Source: Bradyrhizobium tropiciagri
Lineage (GTDB): Bacteria > Pseudomonadota > Alphaproteobacteria > Rhizobiales > Xanthobacteraceae
DNA: 64,000 bases
Direction: 5' to 3'
Assembly (NCBI RefSeq): GCF_018130505.1
Contig: NZ_JAFCKH010000002.1
Location: 248,001-312,000, forward strand
Positions 8,697 through 15,916 of the stretch are shown in pieces. Positions within the stretch are counted from its first letter, which is position 1. Each line of letters opens with the position of its first letter. Both the position numbers and the translations under genes were made by a program. Below the pieces are notes generated by a model. That model was given only the letters and a program-made list of their open reading frames with translations. It ran no database searches and had not been told where the DNA came from.

Positions 8697-8797
8697 GCGT
8701 GCCGGGACTTTAAATTTGCTGCAGAGAGATTTGCGCGCGGCCCGGGACTTGGTATCAAGAATAATAATCTAAAGGAATTTCAACTTCCGTTCTGCGG

Positions 8798-8820
8798 GTT
8801 AGCCCGCTTTCAGTCGTCTA
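8798..8820 (+). promoter_or_regulatory. ECF-type promoter motif, copy B
   Basis: GTTAGC at 8798-8803, an 11-base spacer, CGTCTA at 8815-8820. It ends 20 bases before the ATG at 8840 and follows an A/T-rich patch at 8756-8780, as expected of a promoter. It would drive the small ORF and fecR, so the sigma factor would raise the level of its own anti-sigma factor. Confidence 0.6.
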
Positions 8821-8839
8821 TCGAATAGAGAACCATCTC

Positions 8840-9109
8840 ATGGAACCGTCGGGGGCCTGGGAAGGGTTCACTGAAATGTTGAGCCGTTTGAAAACAGGCC
8901 CGGATGAAAATCACCGGTTGAGCAGTCTTCTACGCGAGACCTCGCGCAGGCTGCGATTGCTGGATGTTTCTGTTCGGGATTTGCGCAGCCATGCATTGCG
9001 GTCCCCGAACACCGCAGGAATCATCTATATGACAGCCTCCGACATGCGTTCGCTCGACACGACCGGAGGCCGGGCATTGACGAGCATGGTGATGAGCAAT
9101 CCATCGTGA
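8840..9109 (+). CDS. small ORF translationally coupled to fecR
   Basis: An 89-codon ORF of unknown function with no recognised domain, signal peptide or membrane segment; the product is rich in Arg, Leu and Ser. Two observations support it. It begins just after the promoter-like motif at 8798-8820. Its stop also overlaps the GTG start of fecR (GTGA), which has no good Shine-Dalgarno sequence of its own. A shorter version could start at the ATG at 9029. It may serve mainly to bring ribosomes to fecR. Confidence 0.4.
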   Translation: MEPSGAWEGFTEMLSRLKTGPDENHRLSSLLRETSRRLRLLDVSVRDLRSHALRSPNTAGIIYMTASDMRSLDTTGGRALTSMVMSNPS

Positions 9110-10089
9110 CCGAGCCGTTTCGAACATCCGACACCGATCCGTTGCTGGACGAGGCGCTCGATTGGGTTGCCCGGCTGAAGGCCGGCGCGCCGACGCGGGC
9201 CGATGTCGATGCCTTGCAGACCTGGCGCGCGCAGAGCCCGGCGCATGAGGATGCCTTCAGGAAGGCCGCACGGCTGCTCCGCACCGCCACCATCGCGGCG
9301 CAGGAACTGGCCGGCGAGCATGGCGCGGTGGCCGCGGGCGCGATCGTGCAGCGGCGGCCGCCGCATTTGCTCACGCGCCGCCTGCTGCTCGGCGGCGCCA
9401 TCGCCGCCGCTGCCGGCTACTTGATGATCAATCCGCCGCTCGACATGTGGCCCTCGCTCGAGGAGTTCTCGGCCGATTACCGGACCGGAAAAGGCGAGCA
9501 TCGCAAGGTCATGGTGACTGCGGATGTGTCGGTCGAGTTGAACACCCAGACCAGCCTTTCGCTGCGGCCGGTGCCGAACGAAACCCGGATCGAACTGATC
9601 TCCGGCGAAGCGTCGGTTGCGGCCAGGCGGTTGTCGTCGATGCCGCTGGTGATGCTGGCTCGTGACGGCCGCATCAGTGCAGTGCAGGCCAATTTCAACG
9701 CGCGTTGTCTCGACGGGGTGGTCTCGGTGACCTGTCTCGACGGCATCGTCAGTGTCGAGCAGGACGGCCGCACCGTGCAGCTGCGCAAGGCCGAGCAGGT
9801 CAGCTATTCGCGTGCGGGATTGCAGCCGTCGCGTCCGGTCGACGCATCGCAGGTCACGGCATGGCAGACCGGACTTCTGATCTTCCGCGACCGGCCGCTG
9901 GCGAACGCGGTCGACGAAGTGAACCGTTACCGTTCCGGCAAGATCATCATCACCAGCACGGAACTCAAGCGCCGTCTGGTCAACGGCACCTTCCAGCTCG
10001 ACAAGCTCGACAGTTTCGTCGCCCAGGTCGAGCAATTGTTCGGCGCGCGCATCACGTCGCTGCCTGGCGGCGTCGTGCTGATGAGCTGA
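9106..10089 (+). CDS. FecR-family transmembrane anti-sigma/sigma regulator (VreR-like)
   Basis: A 327-residue protein with FecR layout. A cytoplasmic N-terminal DUF4880-type domain spans about 12-60 (DEALDWVARLKAG, W-R-AQSPAHEDAFRKA). One membrane segment lies near 88-108 (LLLGGAIAAAAGYLMI). A periplasmic FecR domain spans about 120-225 (DYRTGKGEHRKVMVTADVSV, LISGEASVAA). A C-terminal STN-like/DUF4974 region spans about 245-320 (WQTGLLIFRDRPLANAVDEV). Such proteins hold an ECF sigma factor and pass a signal from an STN domain across the inner membrane. The signal donor is probably the STN protein at 6398. Overlaps the previous ORF at GTGA. Confidence 0.85.
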   Translation: MTEPFRTSDTDPLLDEALDWVARLKAGAPTRADVDALQTWRAQSPAHEDAFRKAARLLRTATIAAQELAGEHGAVAAGAIVQRRPPHLLTRRLLLGGAIAAAAGYLMINPPLDMWPSLEEFSADYRTGKGEHRKVMVTADVSVELNTQTSLSLRPVPNETRIELISGEASVAARRLSSMPLVMLARDGRISAVQANFNARCLDGVVSVTCLDGIVSVEQDGRTVQLRKAEQVSYSRAGLQPSRPVDASQVTAWQTGLLIFRDRPLANAVDEVNRYRSGKIIITSTELKRRLVNGTFQLDKLDSFVAQVEQLFGARITSLPGGVVLMS

Positions 10090-10164
10090 GCCGGCCGAAC
10101 GGCAAAAGCTTGATTCCCTAACAAAACGAAAATTTCTTTCGCTAAGCGGCAAAATCTTTTGCAG

Positions 10165-10187
10165 GTTAGCGCGCGCCCAGCCGTCTT
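10165..10187 (+). promoter_or_regulatory. ECF-type promoter motif, copy C
   Basis: GTTAGC at 10165-10170, an 11-base spacer, CGTCTT at 10182-10187, 37 bases before the tpsB ATG. It is in the right place to drive the long downstream operon. An A/T-rich stretch (10118-10160) precedes it. Confidence 0.6.
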
Positions 10188-10224
10188 CTGAGTAAGGCGT
10201 CGTCATCCCGGCTATTCTGCCGCG

Positions 10225-12030
10225 ATGGCGCGCGCCTGCTTGAGGCGAGCGAAGTTGGTGCGTAGTCGAACAGATCATCGGAGCGTTGGGCATCGCAGGC
10301 GGTGCCGGGTTGGATTGCGTGCCTCGGCCGCGGCGATCACCGTGGCTGGAACCATGGCCGCGATCGTTCCGGCATATGCGGCGAAGGATTCGGCAGATGC
10401 CGCGCCGGCCGCGGCCGCCAAGCCCACTCAGGGTAAGCCACCGGCAACCGCCAATGCACCGGCCCAGGCCAATGCACCGGCGCAAAAGCCCGCCGCACCG
10501 CTGCAGCATTTCGATATCGACGACTTCGCGGTGCAGGGCGCCGACACGCTGCCGCAGATCGAGATCGAGGAAGCGATCTATCCGTTCCTCGGGCCGAACA
10601 AGACCGCCGAGGACGTCGAGAAGGCGCGGGCTGCGCTCGAGAAGGCGTACCACGACAAGGGCTTTCAGACCGTCAGCGTCGCCATCCCGCAGCAGAACGT
10701 GCAGGGCGGCGTGGTCTCGCTGAAGGTGACGGAGCTGAAGGTCGGGCGGCTGCGGGTCAAGAACTCGCGCTATTTCGATCTCGACAAGGTCAAGAACGGC
10801 GCGCCCTCGCTGAAGGAGGGGAGCGTTCCCAATTTCGGCGACGTCACCAAGGACATCGTGTCGCTCAATCAATGGCCGGATCGCCGCGTCACCCCGGCGT
10901 TGCGCGCCGGCGTGACGCCCGGCACCGTCGACGTCGATCTCACCGTCGAGGACAAGGCGCCGCTGCACGCCAGCCTCGAGGTCAACAACCGGCAATCGCC
11001 GTCCACCACGGCGAGCCGCATCGCCGCCACGGTGCACTACGACAATCTGTGGCAGCTCGGCCATTCGCTCAGTTTCACCTATCAGGTCGCGCCGGAGCGT
11101 CCGAGCGATGCCGAAGTGTTCTCCGGCTCGTATTTGGCGCGGACCAACCTCGACTGGCTCAACATGCTGTTCTACGGCGTCAAGTCGAACAGCAATGTCG
11201 CGACCGTCGGCGGCACCAACGTGATCGGCCCCGGCGAGATCATCGGCGAGCGCGCCGTGATCACGCTGCCGACCCGCGAAGGCCTGTTCCACACGCTGTC
11301 GTTCGGCATCGACTACAAGCATTTCGACCAGACGGTGAAGCTCGGAACCGACGGCTTCTCGTCGCCGGTGACTTATTATCCCGTCGTCGCGACCTACGGG
11401 GCTTCGTTCCAGGGCGAGAAGTTCACCACCCAGCTCAATGCCGGCATCACCTACAATATCCGCACCCTGAGCAGCCCGACCGACGAGTTCGACGCCAAGC
11501 GCTACAAGGCATCGCCGAGCTTCACCCATTTCAATCTCGACGTCTCGCATACCCAGGAATTGCCGGAAGGCTTCCAGGTCTACGGCAAAGTCCAGACGCA
11601 GCTGGCCGACGGGCCGCTGGTGTCGAGCGAGCAGTTCAGCCTCGGCGGTCTCGATACCGTGCGCGGCTATCTCGAATCCGAAGTGCTCGGCGACAACGGC
11701 GTGGCCGCCAATTTCGAGTTCCGCACGCCCAATGTTGGCAATTTGCTGCAGGCCGAACTCAAGGACGAAACCGGCCAGGGCAAGCCGCGCTTCATCACCT
11801 TCAACGACTGGCGCTTCTTCACCTTCGTCGACGGCGGTTACGCGGCGATCCAAGACCCGCTGATCGATCAGCAGTCGACGTTCCGGGAATGGAGCTACGG
11901 CCTCGGCACACGCTTCAAGACCCTCGAATATCTCAACGGCATGGTCGCGCTCTCGGTGCCGATGATCAGTCAAGCCTACACGCAGGCACGCAATCCGCGC
12001 GTGAATTTCCGGATCTGGGGTGAATTCTGA
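10225..12030 (+). CDS. TpsB/FhaC-family outer-membrane two-partner secretion transporter
   Basis: A 601-residue ShlB/FhaC/HecB-type protein. It has a long signal sequence (to about residue 52, AYA-KD region) and an Ala/Pro-rich linker. A first POTRA domain lies at about 93-170 (FDIDDFAVQGADTLPQIEIE, YHDKGFQTVSVAIPQQ) and a second at about 175-245. A C-terminal beta-barrel contains the hallmark VRGY loop motif in GLDTVRGYLESEVLGDNG (about residue 475). These proteins export large TpsA exoproteins through the outer membrane. No TpsA gene is present in the window. Its stop overlaps the next ATG by one base. In PUMA3-like loci this position is held by PdtB. Confidence 0.85.
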   Translation: MARACLRRAKLVRSRTDHRSVGHRRRCRVGLRASAAAITVAGTMAAIVPAYAAKDSADAAPAAAAKPTQGKPPATANAPAQANAPAQKPAAPLQHFDIDDFAVQGADTLPQIEIEEAIYPFLGPNKTAEDVEKARAALEKAYHDKGFQTVSVAIPQQNVQGGVVSLKVTELKVGRLRVKNSRYFDLDKVKNGAPSLKEGSVPNFGDVTKDIVSLNQWPDRRVTPALRAGVTPGTVDVDLTVEDKAPLHASLEVNNRQSPSTTASRIAATVHYDNLWQLGHSLSFTYQVAPERPSDAEVFSGSYLARTNLDWLNMLFYGVKSNSNVATVGGTNVIGPGEIIGERAVITLPTREGLFHTLSFGIDYKHFDQTVKLGTDGFSSPVTYYPVVATYGASFQGEKFTTQLNAGITYNIRTLSSPTDEFDAKRYKASPSFTHFNLDVSHTQELPEGFQVYGKVQTQLADGPLVSSEQFSLGGLDTVRGYLESEVLGDNGVAANFEFRTPNVGNLLQAELKDETGQGKPRFITFNDWRFFTFVDGGYAAIQDPLIDQQSTFREWSYGLGTRFKTLEYLNGMVALSVPMISQAYTQARNPRVNFRIWGEF

Positions 12031-14075
12031 TGGGGACGAGTCTTGATTTCACGCGGCGCATGCGCCGGATGGCGCTGCGGCGGGACATCGCGAACGTCGC
12101 GACCGGGCTGCTGATCGCGCTCGGCGTGCTGCTGACGTCGATTTCGCCGGCCAAGGCCTGGTGGAACGATGAATGGCAGCTGCGCAAGAAGATCACGATC
12201 GATGTCAGCGCATCCGGCGCCAACGTCACCGATCCGATCGGCGCCACGCCGGTGCTGGTGCGGCTGCATGTCGGCAATTTCCGCTTCAACTCGGCCAAGG
12301 ACGACGGCGGCGACCTGCGCTTCGTGGCCGGCGACGACAAGACGCCGCTGAAGCATCACATCGAGAAATTCGATTCGCTGCTGGGCGAGGCGCTGGTCTG
12401 GGTCGCCGTGCCGAACATCGCGCCGGGCACCAAGAACGACATCTGGCTCTATTACGGCAACAAGAAAGCGATCGCGACCAGCGATCCCAAAGGCACCTAC
12501 GAGCCGGAAACCCAGCTCGTCTATCATTTCAACGAGCGCGGCACGCCGGCACTCGATTCCTCGGTCTGGGCCAACAATGCCCAAAGCGTCGGCCAGCCCG
12601 CCGACGGCGCGCTGATCGGCACTGGCCTGCGGCTGGATGGCCGCACGCCCCTGACACTGCCCGCCTCGTCGTCGCTGGCCTGGGCCGAGGGATCGGCGCT
12701 GACCTGGTCGGCCTGGATCAAGCCGGCGGCGCTGCAGCCGAACGCCGCGCTGTTCAGCCGGCGTGATGGCGCAGGCGCACTCGTGATCGGTCTCGACAAC
12801 GGCATTCCGTTCGTCGAGGTCACCAATGCCGGCACCACGCAGCGCAGCGGCGCTGGCGCACCGATCGCGGCCGGCACCTGGCACCACGTCGCCGTCATCG
12901 CCGCGAACGGCCAGCTCACGCTCTATCTCGACGGCGCGTCCTACGCCTCGCTCGGCGCGACCGTGCCGGCACTCAACTCCGTTGGCCTGATCGGAGGAGA
13001 CACGTCGACCTCCAGCGCTGCTCCGATCGCGCCTGCGCCGGCCCCGTCCGCAGCGACATCATCAGCGCCCCCTGATGCATCGACTGCGGACGGTGGCGCC
13101 GCGCCCGCCGCCACGCCGGATGCGGCTGCGACACCCGCACCGGCGCCTGCCGCCGCGATGGCGGGCTTCGCTGGCGACATCGACGAATTGCAGATCAGCA
13201 AGATCGCGCGCCCCGCCGGTTTCATCAAGGTGATGGCGATCGGGCAGGGCCCCGACCAGGCCAAGCTGATGGCGTTCAGCGTCGACGAGGAAACCGCGAG
13301 CTGGCTGTCCGGCTACTTCGCGGTGATCCTCAAATCGGTGACGCTCGACGGCTGGGTCGTGATCGGCATCCTCCTGATCATGGCGGCGATCAGCTGGGTC
13401 GTGATGATCGACAAGGCGGCGTATCTCAACAGGCAGTCGAGGGCGAACACCCAGTTCATGAAGGGCTTTCGCGAGATCGCCGCCGATCTGACCATGCTCG
13501 ATCGCGGCGATGCCGACGAAGTCTCGACCTTGGGCGGCCGCCTCACCGAGGCCGACGCCAAGATGATGCGCGCGTCCTCGCTGTATCGCATCTATCACAT
13601 CGGCGCCGCCGAAATCCGCCATCGCTTCGTGAACAACAACGGGCAGCAGCGTGCGCCGGTGCTGTCGGCGGCGTCGATCGCGGCGATCCGCGCCTCGCTC
13701 GATAGCGGCGTCGTCAAGGAGATGCAGCGCCTCAACCGCATGATGGTGGTGCTGACGATTGCGATCTCCGGCGGACCGTTCCTCGGCCTGCTCGGCACCG
13801 TGGTCGGCGTCATGATCACCTTCGCGGCGATCGCCGCGAGCGGCGACGTCAACGTCAATGCGATCGCGCCCGGCATCGCCGCGGCGCTGGTGGCGACCGT
13901 CGCAGGCCTCGGCGTCGCGATCCCGGCGCTGTTCGGCTACAACTATCTGATATCGCGCATCAAGGACCTGACCAGCGACATCCAGGTGTTCGTCGACGAG
14001 TTCGTGACCAAGATGGCGGAGTTCTATTCCGCCGACCGGCCGGACCCGGTCGAACACCGCATCGCCGCGGAGTAA
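12030..14075 (+). CDS. ExbB/TolQ proton channel fused to periplasmic DUF2341 and LamG-like domains
   Basis: A 681-residue fusion. Residues 1-44 are a signal peptide (cleavage near AKA-WW). Residues 45-160 match DUF2341 (WWNDEWQLRKKITIDVSAS, WLYYGNKKA). Residues 175-325 are a LamG/concanavalin-like domain (FNERGTPALDSSVWANNAQ, LTWSAWIKPAAL, GTWHHVAVIAANGQLTLYLD). After an Ala/Pro spacer (about 330-375) and a final LamG strand comes a MotA/TolQ/ExbB module: one membrane segment at about 440-465 and two near 570-600 and 608-640 (GGPFLGLLGTVVGVMITF). The ExbB part should form a proton channel with the ExbD encoded 5 bases downstream; the lectin-like part would sit in the periplasm. Confidence 0.85.
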   Translation: MGTSLDFTRRMRRMALRRDIANVATGLLIALGVLLTSISPAKAWWNDEWQLRKKITIDVSASGANVTDPIGATPVLVRLHVGNFRFNSAKDDGGDLRFVAGDDKTPLKHHIEKFDSLLGEALVWVAVPNIAPGTKNDIWLYYGNKKAIATSDPKGTYEPETQLVYHFNERGTPALDSSVWANNAQSVGQPADGALIGTGLRLDGRTPLTLPASSSLAWAEGSALTWSAWIKPAALQPNAALFSRRDGAGALVIGLDNGIPFVEVTNAGTTQRSGAGAPIAAGTWHHVAVIAANGQLTLYLDGASYASLGATVPALNSVGLIGGDTSTSSAAPIAPAPAPSAATSSAPPDASTADGGAAPAATPDAAATPAPAPAAAMAGFAGDIDELQISKIARPAGFIKVMAIGQGPDQAKLMAFSVDEETASWLSGYFAVILKSVTLDGWVVIGILLIMAAISWVVMIDKAAYLNRQSRANTQFMKGFREIAADLTMLDRGDADEVSTLGGRLTEADAKMMRASSLYRIYHIGAAEIRHRFVNNNGQQRAPVLSAASIAAIRASLDSGVVKEMQRLNRMMVVLTIAISGGPFLGLLGTVVGVMITFAAIAASGDVNVNAIAPGIAAALVATVAGLGVAIPALFGYNYLISRIKDLTSDIQVFVDEFVTKMAEFYSADRPDPVEHRIAAE

Positions 14076-14080
14076 CGGCG

Positions 14081-14485
14081 ATGCAGGTCCAGAGCGACGC
14101 CAAGCCGTATGACGACATCAACATCACCCCGATGTTGGACCTCGCCTATGTGCTGCTGGTGATCTTCATCATCATGACCACGGCGACGGTGCAGGGGCAG
14201 AAGGTCAACCTGCCCAAGGCCTCGGCGGCGCCGAGCCTTGCGACCCAGACCACCAAGGCGATCACGGTGGCGAATGACGGCAAGATCTTTCTCGACACCG
14301 TTCCGGTCACCCTGGCCGAGCTCGAGCAGCGCCTGATCCAGCAGAAGGCACTGACGCCGGAATTTCCGGTGGTGCTGCGCGGCGATGCGCAGGCGCAGTA
14401 CCAGAGCGTGATGGATGTGTTCGATCTGCTCAGTCGCATCGGCCTGACCCAGGTCGGGCTTGCGACCAAGCCGCTGGTGAAGTGA
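14081..14485 (+). CDS. exbD: ExbD/TolR-family biopolymer transport protein
   Basis: A 134-residue ExbD. It has a short cytoplasmic tail with the family motif DDINITPMLDLAYVLLVIF. The Asp in PMLDLAYVL is at the position of the essential proton-carrying Asp at the start of the single membrane helix. A periplasmic domain follows (ITVANDGKIFLDTVPVTLAE, VVLRGDAQAQYQSVMDVFDL). It follows the ExbB fusion gene by 5 bases and should form the proton-driven motor with it. GTGA overlap with the next gene. Confidence 0.9.
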   Translation: MQVQSDAKPYDDINITPMLDLAYVLLVIFIIMTTATVQGQKVNLPKASAAPSLATQTTKAITVANDGKIFLDTVPVTLAELEQRLIQQKALTPEFPVVLRGDAQAQYQSVMDVFDLLSRIGLTQVGLATKPLVK

Positions 14486-15045
14486 GCGGGGGCCAGGGAA
14501 GTGCTGCCATGATCACGCTGACACCGCCATTCGTACTTCGACAGCACAGGACGCTGCGGTCCTGGCTGAGCAGTGTGCTGCGGTCGCTTGATCATGGCAG
14601 CGATAACGCGGGCGGCGCAGCCGAAGCGCCGCCGCTGTCGCCGGCGCTGCTCCCGCCGGCCACGGCTCCGGAGTTCGGCGCGCTCCCGCCTCGTACGGAC
14701 GGCAGCGAGACGCCGCGCGGCGAGGTGGTGGCGTTTCCGCTGCATGGCGAGGCCGTGCTGGTCAGGCTGGCGGACGTGCTGCGCCAGCGCGTCGCGGACC
14801 GGCAGCCCGCCCACGATCCGCTGTGGCTGACGATCTCGCGCGGTCCGTGGACCCGGCTGTCGATCGATCGCTCGGCCTATGTGGACTATGTCAGCGAGGC
14901 CGCGGTCTATCGCGCCGCGATCGAAGCCGCGCCCGACACCAAGGTGATCCTGAAGACCACCAATTTCGACACGCTCGTCAGCTTCATCATGCAGTACATC
15001 GATGACCGGCTGCTCGACGGCGCGTCCGCGGAGGCCTCGCGATGA
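14482..15045 (+). CDS. hypothetical protein of the exbBD operon
   Basis: A 187-residue protein, unrecognised. It has a Pro/Ala-rich segment (residues 40-75) and a C-terminal half (LWLTISRGPWTRLSIDRSAYV, TKVILKTTNFDTLVSFIMQY). The latter looks like the ExbD/TolR periplasmic fold without the membrane helix, which is inference from strand pattern only. The annotated GTG overlaps the exbD stop; an ATG at 14509 preceded by AGGGAAG is an equally good start. It lies between exbD and the second tonB, overlapping the latter at ATGA, so it very likely serves the same complex. Confidence 0.65.
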   Translation: MSGGQGSAAMITLTPPFVLRQHRTLRSWLSSVLRSLDHGSDNAGGAAEAPPLSPALLPPATAPEFGALPPRTDGSETPRGEVVAFPLHGEAVLVRLADVLRQRVADRQPAHDPLWLTISRGPWTRLSIDRSAYVDYVSEAAVYRAAIEAAPDTKVILKTTNFDTLVSFIMQYIDDRLLDGASAEASR

Positions 15046-15869
15046 ACGTGCCGGTCCGCAATCCGAACAGGCAGGCTGAGGACGCCACCCGATCCGGCGA
15101 CGATCGCGACGTTGCCGCAGCGCCCGGGGCTGCGGCCGCCGCACCGCCGCCGCGGCCCCGGGCCGGCAAGACCGTTGCCGACAGCAGGGACCGTCGTTCG
15201 CTGCTGCGCTACGTCGCCGTGGTGGTGCCGGCCGCACTCTTCATCTCGGGCCTGATCTATTACTTCGCCCGGCCGGACGAGATGCCGCCGCCGCGTCAGG
15301 TCCGCGATCTCACCATCGTCAACGTGACGCTGCCGCCGCCACCTCCGCCGCCCCCGCAGCAGCCGCCGCCCGAGCAGAAGATGGTCGAGCAGCCCAAGAT
15401 GGCGGACCCCGAGTTCAAGGAAGAGAAGCCGGTCGACAAGCCGAAGGACGAGCCGGTCAAGGACGCCAAGAACGATGAGCCGCCCGGCCCGCTGTCGCTC
15501 GATGCCAAGCCGACCGGACCCGGCGATCTGTTCAATCTCGGCGGCAAGCCGGGCGGCAATCCGTATGGCGGCGGTGGCGGCGGCGGCAGCCGCTGGGGCT
15601 GGTACGCCACCATCGTGACCTCGCAGATCGAGGCGGCGATCCGCGCCAATCCGAAGACGCGGAACATGACGACGCAGATCCAGGTGCGGTTATGGGCCGA
15701 CAGCTCCGGCCGTATCAACCGGGTCGTGCTGACGCCGTCGACCGGCAGCGCCGAGATCGATGCGGCGCTCCGCAACGAGGTGATCGGCAGCCTGACGCTG
15801 CGCGAGCCGCCGCCGAAGGACATGCCGATGCCGGTGGTCACGCGCGTCACTGCGCGGCGGCCGACCTGA
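15042..15869 (+). CDS. TonB family energy transducer (second copy)
   Basis: A 275-residue TonB. The cytoplasmic N-terminus spans 1-52. A single membrane helix lies near 55-77 (YVAVVVPAALFISGLIYYF). A Pro-rich then Lys/Glu/Pro-rich spacer follows (about 95-150), then a Gly-rich hinge (GNPYGGGGGGGSRWGW). The TonB C-terminal domain runs from 190 (IEAAIRANPKTRNMTTQIQV, RLWADSSGRINRVVLTPSTG, EPPPKDMPMPVVTRV). This C-terminal domain resembles that of the STN fusion protein at 6398 more than that of the TonB at 7153. Translationally coupled (ATGA) to the preceding gene. Confidence 0.85.
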   Translation: MNVPVRNPNRQAEDATRSGDDRDVAAAPGAAAAAPPPRPRAGKTVADSRDRRSLLRYVAVVVPAALFISGLIYYFARPDEMPPPRQVRDLTIVNVTLPPPPPPPPQQPPPEQKMVEQPKMADPEFKEEKPVDKPKDEPVKDAKNDEPPGPLSLDAKPTGPGDLFNLGGKPGGNPYGGGGGGGSRWGWYATIVTSQIEAAIRANPKTRNMTTQIQVRLWADSSGRINRVVLTPSTGSAEIDAALRNEVIGSLTLREPPPKDMPMPVVTRVTARRPT

Positions 15870-15916
15870 CCAACGCAATTTTCTAACTTGATGTGCGAGT
15901 GAGAACTGGGGGACTG

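Noticed and set aside
9025-11973. 982-codon open frame on the minus strand
   Set aside because: It lies opposite fecR and tpsB, whose products have clear domains. The translation is Asp/Arg/Val-rich without domains, a common shadow in high-GC DNA.
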